Source: an uncultured Ruminococcus sp. (lineage in GTDB: Bacteria > Bacillota > Clostridia > Oscillospirales > Ruminococcaceae). Taken from it: a DNA stretch of 57,082 nucleotides. Shown in pieces: positions 1-6,840 of this stretch. The DNA is taken from NCBI GenBank assembly GCA_947345935.1, contig CAMZZN010000010.1, forward strand, positions 1 to 57,082, in the 5' to 3' direction. The translations under genes were made by a program, and so were the position numbers. The notes beneath the pieces were generated by a model. The model was not told where the DNA came from. It searched no databases and saw only the letters and a program-made list of their open reading frames with translations. Positions within the stretch are counted from its first letter, which is position 1, and the number at the start of each line of letters is the position of its first letter.

Positions 1-23
1 CTTTTAGCATAAAATTCCAAGTA

Positions 24-1154
24 TTATTCCTCTTTATCAAGTTCAAGAAGTTCTTCTTCGGTGAGTTTTTCAAATTTAGTCCCCGAGCTATTTGACAAAA
101 TATAGCAGTCATTATACATTGTAACAAAACAAGTATCATCTCCAAGTGAATGACATGAACCATTAGAGACGTCGTACCATTTACTTAATATAAATAGTTT
201 TCCATTCGCATATTTTCCAATGAATTTTGCATCTACCCCCTCTACATTATACTGTTTATCATCGTCTATAATAGTCGTGGATATCTCAGGATAATTACTG
301 CAAACATAAACTGTACCGTCCATAAATGAACCCGTAGGCAAATCGCTTTCTTTTATTTCACCTGTATTAGGATCAAATTCAAAATTCAATATTGTAAATT
401 TATCACGTGTATCAATATCGGTGGATTCTATGTATTCCCTCATAAAACTATATTTAACATATATTTTTGAATTAAAATATCCTACCACTTGCGCTGTACT
501 TGTATAGTTAGAAGCTTCATATTGCTTATCGCCGTCATATATGCTTCCATAATTTGTATATTCACCACTGTCAAGATCGATACTGCACATATAATGAATA
601 CCGCCTCCGTTAGCATACGATATACCTCCGTATTCATTTTTTGTGGGATTCATATTGTCGCCGGTGAAATACAGTACGCCGTCAAGAATTACACAACCGT
701 CATACTCCCTGGGTTCGCAGTCAGTAAATTCAGAAATTTTTTCAATCTCAGAATTTGTTAAAGAAGCTCTCATAAGTTTTGATTTTATGAAAAATTCGTC
801 ACCGTCGCTTGTTTCGTTTATACCATCCTGAACGTCAAAAAAATAAATGTAATCTCCATAAATAATGGGGGTTTTTCCTACTATCTTAGCCATGCATTCA
901 GAAGTGTTATGATTACAGTTGGGCTTAGAACAAAGCACTGTGTTTTCCATTGTTTCAAAATCCAGATATCTTTTTGGATTTCCATCATTGACATAAATAA
1001 GACCGTCATCATAGATATTTTCATAAGGGTCTATATACATAGCTCCTGATTTCTGATTATTTCCAATGCCGCGTTTTTCGGACTTTGATTTTTCTCCGCA
1101 ACCAGTCAACAACAGCATTACAACGAACGATGTTAAAAAAATTTTTATTTTCAT
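24..1154 (-). CDS. Exported lipoprotein, copy A of duplicated cassette
   Basis: Unrecognised function. The 376-residue protein starts MKIKIFLTSF and has a lipoprotein signal ending in the lipobox LLTGC, so it should be anchored outside the membrane. The ATG at 1154 is chosen because AGGAGT sits just upstream and the lipobox follows. Repeated YI/YF-containing segments separated by polar turns suggest a beta-propeller-like fold of the DUF5050 type (inference). A cysteine cluster, CSKPNCNHNTSEC, is shared with the paralogue at 1792-2937 and may bind metal or form disulfides. Both paralogues end KFEKLTEEELLELDKEE. It is the downstream gene of a two-gene unit behind the small exported protein at 1237-1623. 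Its last 77 bp with the flank are identical to the paralogue. Confidence 0.85.
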   Translation of the reverse strand: MKIKIFLTSFVVMLLLTGCGEKSKSEKRGIGNNQKSGAMYIDPYENIYDDGLIYVNDGNPKRYLDFETMENTVLCSKPNCNHNTSECMAKIVGKTPIIYGDYIYFFDVQDGINETSDGDEFFIKSKLMRASLTNSEIEKISEFTDCEPREYDGCVILDGVLYFTGDNMNPTKNEYGGISYANGGGIHYMCSIDLDSGEYTNYGSIYDGDKQYEASNYTSTAQVVGYFNSKIYVKYSFMREYIESTDIDTRDKFTILNFEFDPNTGEIKESDLPTGSFMDGTVYVCSNYPEISTTIIDDDKQYNVEGVDAKFIGKYANGKLFILSKWYDVSNGSCHSLGDDTCFVTMYNDCYILSNSSGTKFEKLTEEELLELDKEE

Positions 1155-1190
1155 AAAGTTACTCCTACATAAAATAACCTGTCTACATAA

Positions 1191-1228
1191 ATCAAGCCCC
1201 GCACACACAAATCAGAGCAAGGCTTGAT
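1191..1228 (-). promoter_or_regulatory. Intercistronic hairpin, cassette A
   Basis: Inverted repeat ATCAAGCC/GGCTTGAT (1191-1198 and 1221-1228), 22-nt loop, between the small exported protein gene and the lipoprotein gene. There is no U-tract, so it looks more like an mRNA processing, stabilising or attenuating element than a full terminator. The equivalent place in cassette B has a different but equally strong hairpin. Confidence 0.5.
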
Positions 1229-1236
1229 AAATTGAA

Positions 1237-1623
1237 TTATCTATAAACTGTTAATGTCCCTGTTGCTGTAACTCCTTCATAAGTTAAAATAGTATGCGAT
1301 GATGAAGCCTGCGTTGTTCCGGTTGCCGAACATGAGAAGCTCACGCTATTACTGTCTGCATATGTTAAAGATTTAGATCCGTTAAGAGTTCCATTCCAAG
1401 CTGTAATTTTTGCAGATATTTCGCTTACATTTCCTACAGTTGATTCAGTCTTTACCCAAACAGAGGATGTGCTGACTGAATTATAAGAATTACCATATCT
1501 TGTGCTTCCGTTATAAACTCCGCCCTTGCCATCGGCAGCGCTTGAACTCATAGCCGTCATTCCGACAACAAGCGTAACTCCTGCCACAACAGATGCTATG
1601 GTCTTTTTAAATACTTTTCTCAT
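1237..1623 (-). CDS. Small exported Ser/Thr-rich protein, cassette A
   Basis: A 128-residue protein of unknown function. The ATG at 1623 follows AGGAGG by 8 nt. The N-terminus MRKVFKKTIASVVAG and hydrophobic stretch ending near SSSAADG is a typical Sec signal peptide, leaving a mature part of roughly 98 residues rich in Ser, Thr, Gly and Asn with alternating hydrophobic positions (likely beta-sheet). No family was recognised. It resembles the protein at 3021-3401 in signal peptide, length and a C-terminal LTVY. First gene of a two-gene unit with the lipoprotein at 24-1154. Roles such as adhesin subunit, bacteriocin-like factor or ligand of the lipoprotein are speculation. Confidence 0.8.
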   Translation of the reverse strand: MRKVFKKTIASVVAGVTLVVGMTAMSSSAADGKGGVYNGSTRYGNSYNSVSTSSVWVKTESTVGNVSEISAKITAWNGTLNGSKSLTYADSNSVSFSCSATGTTQASSSHTILTYEGVTATGTLTVYR

Positions 1624-1658
1624 TATAATTCCTCCTAAAAAATAAAAAATAATTTTTG

Positions 1659-1680
1659 ATGTTGCTGAAATCAACAACAT
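1659..1680 (-). promoter_or_regulatory. 5'-UTR hairpin, cassette A
   Basis: ATGTTGCTGA-AA-TCAACAACAT inverted repeat (10 bp with one G-U) that would form right at the 5' end of the transcript if it starts near 1682. Present identically in cassette B (3439-3460). Likely an mRNA 5'-end stabiliser or a protein-binding operator. Confidence 0.55.
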
Positions 1681-1688
1681 TCATTTTT

Positions 1689-1753
1689 ATTATATCATAA
1701 AAACCACATCTGTGCAAAACCTTGCAGTGAACCCCCGAATTGTTTGCAGTGAA
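1689..1753 (-). promoter_or_regulatory. Promoter with paired direct repeats, cassette A
   Basis: Reading leftward: two copies of TTCACTGCAA (1744-1753 and 1722-1731) exactly 22 bp apart, 4 bp, a poor -35 TTGCAC (1712-1717), 17 bp, and a perfect -10 TATAAT (1689-1694). Weak -35 plus helically phased repeats directly upstream is the layout of an activator-dependent promoter, as in LytTR/AgrA-type sites. Activator identity is unknown. Confidence 0.65.
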
Positions 1754-1791
1754 AAATCATTTTTTGGACTTTTAGCATAAAATTCCAAGTA

Positions 1792-2937
1792 TTATTCCTC
1801 TTTATCAAGTTCAAGAAGTTCTTCTTCGGTGAGTTTTTCAAATTTTAAGCGTTCTGGATTGGCAATGATATAGTAGTCTTTGTACATTGCTACTACTTGC
1901 CAGTGTTCATATTTATCATTCCAGATATGTTCCGTTCCGTCTTTTATATCATACCATTTTCCCGATAAAAACAATTTATAATTGAATGATTTTCCCGTTG
2001 TATTTGAATCTACAGAATCAACAATATATTTATCGCCGTTATATAATACAGTACTTGAATTTTCGGGGTAATTACTATAAACATAGGTATTTTCCCGAAT
2101 ATAAGAACCGGATGGCAGATCACTTTCTTTTATTTCGCCTGTATTCGGATCAAATTCAAAATTCAATACAGTAAAAATCTCACGAGGATCTGTTTTGCTG
2201 AAATCAACCCCGTCAAGTTTGTTCTTTGCAAAACTATACTCAATAAATATTTTAGAATCGTAAAAACCTGATATATGACCACTGCTGGTTGACGGCGTTC
2301 CTTCATATTGCTTATCTCCGTCGTAAACGCTTCCATGATTTTTGTATTCGCCCGTTTTAAGGTCAATGCTGCAAATAAATGTTGTACCGCCGGCAGAACC
2401 TGAAAAAATATTGCCATATTCATCTTCATGCGGACCAAGATCATGTCCACAAAAATATATTACATCATTATAAACCAGATATTTTGCTCTGGCTTCACAA
2501 TCCGTAAATGAGGCAACTGTTTCAATTTCTGATGTTTCTAAAGAAATACGGTTCAGCTTGGAATCAATATGGAACTCGCGTCCGGTTTTTGTTTCTCTGA
2601 CGCCGCTGTCAGAGGTAAAAAAGTATGCATAACCATTATACAGAATAGGGCATTCGCCAACGATATTTGATATACATTCACTGTTATTGTGCATACAATT
2701 TGGCTTTGAGCAGAATACGGTCTGATCCATATTTTCAAAATCAAAATACATATGTTTTGAATAGTCGGTGCTTTGAGTAATTGCTCCATCAGAATATATA
2801 TTTTCTAACCAATTAACGCATATTAATTTTTTACCGGAACTGCTGATTTCTTTATTGTTATTATTGACATTATCTTTGGAACATCCGCATAAAAGTAAGA
2901 TAATCGGTAACATGACTGCCAATATTTTTTTATTCAT
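1792..2937 (-). CDS. Exported lipoprotein, copy B of duplicated cassette
   Basis: A 381-residue paralogue of the lipoprotein at 24-1154. ATG at 2937 with AAGGAG upstream; lipobox LLCGC near residue 19. Shares the cysteine cluster CSKPNCMHNNSEC, a DGDKQYE segment, a central ILNFEFDPNTGEIKESDLP block and the identical C-terminus. Probable beta-propeller-like extracytoplasmic lipoprotein; function unknown. It follows the small exported protein at 3021-3401 in the same unit, separated by an 83 bp gap with a perfect hairpin, so the two genes may be expressed at different levels. Confidence 0.85.
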   Translation of the reverse strand: MNKKILAVMLPIILLLCGCSKDNVNNNNKEISSSGKKLICVNWLENIYSDGAITQSTDYSKHMYFDFENMDQTVFCSKPNCMHNNSECISNIVGECPILYNGYAYFFTSDSGVRETKTGREFHIDSKLNRISLETSEIETVASFTDCEARAKYLVYNDVIYFCGHDLGPHEDEYGNIFSGSAGGTTFICSIDLKTGEYKNHGSVYDGDKQYEGTPSTSSGHISGFYDSKIFIEYSFAKNKLDGVDFSKTDPREIFTVLNFEFDPNTGEIKESDLPSGSYIRENTYVYSNYPENSSTVLYNGDKYIVDSVDSNTTGKSFNYKLFLSGKWYDIKDGTEHIWNDKYEHWQVVAMYKDYYIIANPERLKFEKLTEEELLELDKEE

Positions 2938-2958
2938 AATATTCTCCTTTTTATAAAG

Positions 2959-2994
2959 TACAGCAGAGCCGCAAATTAATATGACTCTGCTGTA
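2959..2994 (-). promoter_or_regulatory. Intercistronic hairpin, cassette B
   Basis: Perfect 10-bp inverted repeat TACAGCAGAG/CTCTGCTGTA with a 16-nt loop between the two genes of cassette B. The sequence is unrelated to the hairpin at the same place in cassette A, although structure and position are kept. Confidence 0.6.
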
Positions 2995-3020
2995 TGTAAT
3001 CTTTAAAAACTAAGACAGGA

Positions 3021-3401
3021 TCAGTAAACCGTCAGATTTTTCGTGCCTGAACCATATTCAGATGTTGAAACATAATGATATGACGAGGCGCTTGTAAAAC
3101 CTGTTCCATAACCAGTTGCATTAGCAGTAGCATTTTCTATGTTGTAAATACTTTGTTCCGTAGTACCTGATGTAATAGTGCCACCAGTAGTACTTGTGAT
3201 TTTTGCTGTTATTACATAAGAATATGCCGTACATTTTGTTGAAGCGCTAACAGTAGTATTCCCCCTGTAAAGAGTGGCGGTTGAAGCAGGTGAAAATGCC
3301 ACTGTGGCATCGCCAGCGCTTACGTTCATTCCACCAACGCTAACAGCAATAGTCGCAACAGCCATAACCGAGACGAGAGCCTTTTTTAAAACTTTTCTCA
3401 T
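3021..3401 (-). CDS. Small exported Ser/Thr-rich protein, cassette B
   Basis: 126 residues, unknown function. ATG at 3401 with AGGAGG 8 nt upstream. Signal peptide begins MRKVLKKALVSVMAV and ends near NVSAG; the mature part is about 95 residues, Ser/Thr/Ala/Tyr-rich, probably all-beta. It is clearly related in architecture to 1237-1623, but the mature sequences differ strongly while their promoters are almost identical. This pattern fits diversifying selection on a surface or secreted factor (inference). First gene of cassette B. Confidence 0.8.
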   Translation of the reverse strand: MRKVLKKALVSVMAVATIAVSVGGMNVSAGDATVAFSPASTATLYRGNTTVSASTKCTAYSYVITAKITSTTGGTITSGTTEQSIYNIENATANATGYGTGFTSASSYHYVSTSEYGSGTKNLTVY

Positions 3402-3438
3402 TGTAATTCCTCCTAAAAATGAAAATTTATAATTTTTG

Positions 3439-3460
3439 ATGTTGCTGAAATCAACAACAT
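3439..3460 (-). promoter_or_regulatory. 5'-UTR hairpin, cassette B
   Basis: Same 22-nt inverted repeat as at 1659-1680, immediately downstream of the -10, so it would lie at the extreme 5' end of the mRNA. Confidence 0.55.
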
Positions 3461-3468
3461 TCATTTTT

Positions 3469-3533
3469 ATTATATCACCAAAACCTCATCTGTGCCGAAA
3501 CTTGCAGTGAACCACCGGATAGTTTGCAGTGAA
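3469..3533 (-). promoter_or_regulatory. Promoter with paired direct repeats, cassette B
   Basis: TTCACTGCAA at 3524-3533 and 3502-3511 (22 bp start to start), 4 bp, then a very poor -35 CGGCAC (3492-3497), 17 bp, and TATAAT (3469-3474). Geometry is identical to cassette A even where spacer sequence changed, which argues that the repeats are functional operators. Confidence 0.65.
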
Positions 3534-3561
3534 AAATTGTTTTTTGGACTTTTAGCATAAA

Positions 3562-3592
3562 CAAGCACTCCCACTTATTTTGAGAGTGCCTG
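3562..3592 (-). terminator. Possible terminator after Mn catalase
   Basis: CAAGCACTC/GAGTGCCTG (one mismatch) around a 13-nt loop; read leftward it is followed by TTGTTTATG. Weak, but in the expected place downstream of the gene ending at 3657. Confidence 0.4.
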
Positions 3593-3656
3593 ATTTACAT
3601 TAAAAATTCTGATTTTATACTTTTTCTTAACGGATTGAACTTTTAAATATGCTCAC

Positions 3657-4325
3657 TTAACTGAACGAGGGAGGAGTAACATTAGTTTTCGGAAACGGGC
3701 TGTCAGCAGGAGAAGGTTCCGACATACTGAAATACATTTTTGCTGCTTTCGTCGTACCGAAATCACGATTTGAACCTGTATTCTGTACTTTGTTAAACGC
3801 TTCTCTGAACATGGCGTTGTGCGCTTCCTCACGATTCAACAGAAAATCGATAGTTTCCCTTACTTTCTTATCCTCAATCTGTCTGTAAAGATATTCATAT
3901 ACAACCTTTGCCCTTTGCTCCGACGCAATATTGGACAGAAGATCGGCACACAGGTCTCCTGTTACGGTAACATAATCTCCCGTCCATGAATAACCGGAAG
4001 CATTGATAAGTCCCGGATTCAAGCCCAGAAGAACATGAGATTCTATCTCTCCGGCAGGAACGCTCTGAGCGTTTACGTCATGACCGTTAAGCAAATTAAT
4101 TGTCTGAGCGACCATTTCCATATGACCCAGTTCCTCTGCCGCAATATCAAGAAACAGATCTTTGATTTCAGGGTCTTTTATCCTGAAACTCTGGGACATA
4201 TACTGCATAGCTGCTTTCAGTTCTCCGTTTGCGCCGCCAAGCTGTTCCTGTAAAAGAGCGGCATACTGCGGATTGGGTCTTTCAATCTCCACAGGATGAA
4301 ATAACTTTTTTTCATGTTTAAACAT
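3657..4325 (-). CDS. Manganese catalase family protein (CotJC-like)
   Basis: Di-manganese, ferritin-like catalase family, which decomposes hydrogen peroxide. 222 residues from the ATG at 4325, preceded by GGAGGT. The metal-ligand pattern is visible: E35 in ANGELKAAMQYM, E65 and H68 in AAEELGHMEM, a later Glu in SEQRAKVVYEY and the Glu/His of NREEAHNAMF. It ends with the TTKAAKMYFSMS-type tail common in this family. Shorter than lactobacillar Mn catalase (about 266 residues) and slightly longer than the spore-coat protein CotJC, so either a vegetative catalase or a spore-associated one. Lies 56 bp downstream of the SDR gene in the same direction; the pair looks like a stress operon. Confidence 0.88.
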   Translation of the reverse strand: MFKHEKKLFHPVEIERPNPQYAALLQEQLGGANGELKAAMQYMSQSFRIKDPEIKDLFLDIAAEELGHMEMVAQTINLLNGHDVNAQSVPAGEIESHVLLGLNPGLINASGYSWTGDYVTVTGDLCADLLSNIASEQRAKVVYEYLYRQIEDKKVRETIDFLLNREEAHNAMFREAFNKVQNTGSNRDFGTTKAAKMYFSMSEPSPADSPFPKTNVTPPSFS

Positions 4326-4381
4326 AGAAATAACCTCCATTTCTATGAGTATTATTTCCATGCCTGCAAATATTATTCTGT

Positions 4382-5284
4382 CTAAGAACCCACTATTGTA
4401 CCTCCGTTTGGATGTAAAACCTGACCTGTCATATAACTTGAATCGTCAGAAGCGAGAAACACATAACAAGGAGAAACCTCAAACGGCTGTCCTGCTCTCA
4501 TCATAGGTACTTTCGAAGTTTTTGAGCCAAAGGTTTTAACTTCTTCCGCTGAGAACGACGCAGGAATAAGCGGTGTCCATATAGGTCCGGGAGCAACTGC
4601 GTTTACTCTGATCCCCTTTTCGGCAAGAGATAACGCCAGCGACCTTGTCAATGCAACGATCGCCCCCTTAGTTGAACTGTAATCTATAAGATCTTTATTG
4701 CCCTCATATGCCGTAACGGAAGTCGTATTTATGATACATCCTCCTTTTTTCATATAAGGCAAAGCATACTGTATCAAATAAAAAAATGAGAACACATTAT
4801 TTTTAAATGTAAATTCAAGCTGTTCATGAGATATATCAAGGATACTACGCTGAACAAACTGTACTGCGTGATTATTTACCAGTACATCAAGCTTACCGAA
4901 AATCTCTATTGTTTTATCCACGCACATTTTTGCAAAGTCCGAATTTTTTAAATCTCCCTGAATAAGCAGACATCTGCCTCCGAGCTGTTTTATTTTTTCA
5001 GCAGTTTCCTTGGCGTCACGATCCTCATCATAATATACAATAACAACGTCTGCTCCCTCTTTTACAAAATCATATGCAACAGCTCTGCCGATACCGCTGT
5101 CGCCGCCCGTAATCAATGCAGCCTTGTTTTCAAGCTTTCTGCATGGCTTACAGCATTCCGACATGGGTCTTGGATTCATTACATATTCAAATCCCGGCTG
5201 TCTATTCTGATGCTGCGGTGGAAAAGACAATGGCACGTTATTACAATCGCTTGTATTCCTTCTTTTATTGGTATTGTCATTCAT
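4382..5284 (-). CDS. SDR-family NAD(P)-dependent oxidoreductase
   Basis: Short-chain dehydrogenase/reductase of the long YhdF/GsiB-neighbour type (300 residues). About 50 N-terminal Pro/Asn/Cys-rich residues precede the Rossmann domain. Cofactor motif TGGDSGIGRA near residue 60, NNHA in the NNAG position, catalytic Ser in INTTSV and the YSSTK active-site pair, then the C-terminal TGQVLHPNGG. Substrate unknown; relatives are annotated as glucose/ribitol dehydrogenases and are often general-stress proteins. ATG at 5284 has GGAGGT upstream. First gene of a pair with the Mn catalase, consistent with oxidative or desiccation stress. Confidence 0.9.
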   Translation of the reverse strand: MNDNTNKRRNTSDCNNVPLSFPPQHQNRQPGFEYVMNPRPMSECCKPCRKLENKAALITGGDSGIGRAVAYDFVKEGADVVIVYYDEDRDAKETAEKIKQLGGRCLLIQGDLKNSDFAKMCVDKTIEIFGKLDVLVNNHAVQFVQRSILDISHEQLEFTFKNNVFSFFYLIQYALPYMKKGGCIINTTSVTAYEGNKDLIDYSSTKGAIVALTRSLALSLAEKGIRVNAVAPGPIWTPLIPASFSAEEVKTFGSKTSKVPMMRAGQPFEVSPCYVFLASDDSSYMTGQVLHPNGGTIVGS

Positions 5285-5331
5285 TGCTCGTTAACACCTC
5301 CTGATATATAGTATGCAGTAATAAGAAAAAC

Positions 5332-5347
5332 GGAGCAACGCTGCTCC
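5332..5347 (-). terminator. Terminator upstream of the SDR operon
   Basis: GGAGCA-GCGT-TGCTCC read leftward, followed by GTTTTTCTTATT: a short intrinsic terminator that insulates the SDR/catalase operon from the decayed recombinase DNA. Confidence 0.6.
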
Positions 5348-5351
5348 ATAA

Positions 5352-5552
5352 TTAATTAAAAATGCTAAAACCGGTTCTGAACACTCTGTTTACATTGGAT
5401 AATAGAATCTGATTACCGGAAGGGTTCGGAAAAAAGTATATATTAATATAAATGATTTCGCTGGCTATGTTCCAATATTTACGCATAATATCAAGCATAT
5501 CATCGGAAAGAACAACATTTCTGTCCTTGTGTCCCTTTAATTGGTAACTCAT
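5352..5552 (-). pseudogene. Tyrosine-recombinase fragment (middle portion)
   Basis: About 66 residues from an ATG at 5552. The stretch LKGHKDRNVVLSDDMLDIM, then MRKYW, FPNPSGN and NVNRVFR, matches the beta-hairpin/Lys region of phage-type or IS91-neighbour tyrosine recombinases. The N-terminal half, the HxxR box and the nucleophile Tyr are absent and the frame ends early, so it is a remnant. It does not continue the fragment at 5585-5971, suggesting two different recombinases decayed here. Confidence 0.6.
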
Positions 5553-5584
5553 TATAAAACGCCTCTCAAAACAGATATTGCCGA

Positions 5585-5971
5585 TCAATCAAGAGTACAG
5601 TTCTTTAATCCTGAAAAATCAATGCATAGATAAGGTTTGGTCGATTCCATACTGCTGTGACCAAGCGCTTGACTGATAATAGGAAGCGGAACATTTGATT
5701 TCTGCATTTGTGTACCAACAGTTCTTCTAAAGCTGTGAAATCCTTTTCTCAGTTTTGAGTTGTATGTTAATCCGGCTTTGTTCAGATTATGCTGAACAAT
5801 TGAAGTAGCATGATCGGACAACTTATTATATGGCGCTTTAGTTGATAGGAATATATATTCGGAAACAGCATTTCCTACATCCGCAAATAATGGAAAACTC
5901 AGTGATTTTCCAGTTTTATGCTGAACAATGGTTATTTCTTTACTGTGCCAATTTAAGAAGAACCTGATTTT
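5585..5971 (-). pseudogene. Tyrosine-recombinase C-terminal fragment
   Basis: Open frame of about 128 codons without its N-terminal half (stop at 5972-5974). It contains the catalytic Lys region (TIVQHKTGKSLSFPLF), the HxxR box as HSFRR, the conserved LGHSSMESTKPYL with nucleophile Tyr, and a normal family C-terminus (KNCTLD). The first catalytic Arg and the DNA-binding domain are missing, so inactive. An internal ATG at 5821 could start a 78-residue product. It lies just downstream of tRNA-Arg, a classic integration target, and probably marks an excised or eroded island. Confidence 0.75.
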
Positions 5972-5994
5972 TCATTGGTTCCTCCATGCTATCG

Positions 5995-6038
5995 GGATAA
6001 GAACTCTTATCCTGAATTCGGGATAAGAGTTCTTATCC
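5995..6038. repeat. Nested palindrome
   Basis: Two 18-bp arms (5995-6012 and 6021-6038) are perfect inverted copies around TGAATTCG, and each arm is itself a hairpin (GGATAAGA/TCTTATCC). On the + strand the second hairpin is followed by TTTTTT, so it could terminate rightward transcription; as DNA it could extrude a cruciform. No gene uses it obviously. Confidence 0.7.
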
Positions 6039-6106
6039 TTTTTTCTTCGAAAATTTCAAAAAAGCATCTATGGTTTTACACCTAAATTTTTCGCCCCTTA
6101 AACGCC

Positions 6107-6131
6107 AAAAAAGCCCGTAGCTACGGGCTTT
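6107..6131 (-). terminator. Terminator of tRNA-Arg
   Basis: Perfect 11-bp palindrome AAAGCCCGTAG/CTACGGGCTTT (6110-6131) followed leftward by more T residues; intrinsic terminator 33 bp past the tRNA. Confidence 0.8.
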
Positions 6132-6163
6132 AAAGGGTAGACATCTTTTTTGTTCCACAAGTA

Positions 6164-6238
6164 TGGTACGCCTGACAGGAATCGAACCTGCGCACATGGC
6201 GTCGGAGGCCAATGCTCTATCCCCTGAGCTACAGGCGC
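6164..6238 (-). tRNA. tRNA-Arg (CCG), CCA encoded
   Basis: Cloverleaf on the minus strand: acceptor GCGCCTG pairing with CAGGCGT (one G-U at position 1), D-arm TAGCTCAGGGGATAGAGCA, anticodon stem TTGGC/GCCAT around the loop CTCCGAC giving anticodon CCG, T-arm GCAGGTTCGAATCCTGT, discriminator A and genomically encoded CCA (6164-6166). Reads codon CGG. Confidence 0.95.
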
Positions 6239-6299
6239 ATATCAAATATACTATTATATATTATATCAAAAAAAAGGAAATAATGCAAGGAAAAACCTA

Positions 6300-6328
6300 T
6301 TGACAATAGTAGAAAAAACTGGTATAAT
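6300..6328 (+). promoter_or_regulatory. Sigma-A promoter of the DIP1984 gene
   Basis: Perfect TTGACA (6300-6305), 17 bp spacer, perfect TATAAT (6323-6328), about 53 bp ahead of the start codon. One of the strongest promoters by sequence in the window. Confidence 0.9.
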
Positions 6329-6381
6329 TAACAATGGTTTTGGTATATTTAAACAAATGCAACATAAAGGAGAAATAAATT

Positions 6382-6834
6382 ATGAAACTTGCTGAAGCAT
6401 TGCAGGAGCGTGCCGATCTCAATAGGAATATTGAACAGCTTAAATCACGCTTATCTATGAACGCTATCACTCAGGAAAACGAAGCTCCGGCAGAAGATCC
6501 GGCTGCACTACTCAAAGAGCTTGATTCTTCTGTAAAGCGCCTTTGCGAACTTATCTGCAAAATAAATATAACAAACTGCCACGTGATTAAAGACGGCAAA
6601 TCTATAACTGAACTTATCGCCGAACGTGACACCATTTCTGTGCGTATAAACGCATACAGACAGCTTGTGAACAGTGCAAGCCAGACCGGTATGCGTGCCC
6701 GTGCAAAGGAAATAAAAATCGTCAGCACTGTCGATGTAAAATCTATGCAGAAAAAAATCGACGCAATGTCAAAAGAACTGCGACAGATAGACAATACTAT
6801 TCAGGAGCTGAACTGGACATCAGAGCTTATCTGA
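6382..6834 (+). CDS. DIP1984 family (septicolysin-like) helical protein
   Basis: 150 residues, start ATG after AAAGGAG. Recognised as the DIP1984/DUF6847 family from the N-terminal KLAEALQERADLNRNIEQL, the central INITNCHVIKDGKSITELIAERD and the C-terminal QKKIDAMSKELRQIDNTIQELNW. Almost wholly alpha-helical with coiled-coil heptads; no enzymatic motif. Biochemical role unestablished; I recall the family being noted near RNA-repair (RtcB-type) genes in comparative genomics, but cannot check that here. Monocistronic behind a consensus promoter and followed by a 237 bp structured region with an exact tRNA T-arm before the terminator, which suggests co-transcription with a tRNA-like RNA. Confidence 0.9.
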   Translation: MKLAEALQERADLNRNIEQLKSRLSMNAITQENEAPAEDPAALLKELDSSVKRLCELICKINITNCHVIKDGKSITELIAERDTISVRINAYRQLVNSASQTGMRARAKEIKIVSTVDVKSMQKKIDAMSKELRQIDNTIQELNWTSELI

Positions 6835-6840
6835 TCGTTT

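Larger units (their letters stand above)
1769..3561 (-). repeat. Tandem duplication unit B (unit A = 1-1785)
   Basis: The block holding promoter, small exported protein and lipoprotein occurs twice head-to-tail. The 77 bp at 1-77 equal 1769-1845, and the promoter and leader regions (1621-1785 and 3399-3561) align nearly base for base, while the coding parts have diverged. A short word (CTTTTAGCATAAA) sits at 1, 1769 and about 3549, marking unit borders. Confidence 0.8.
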
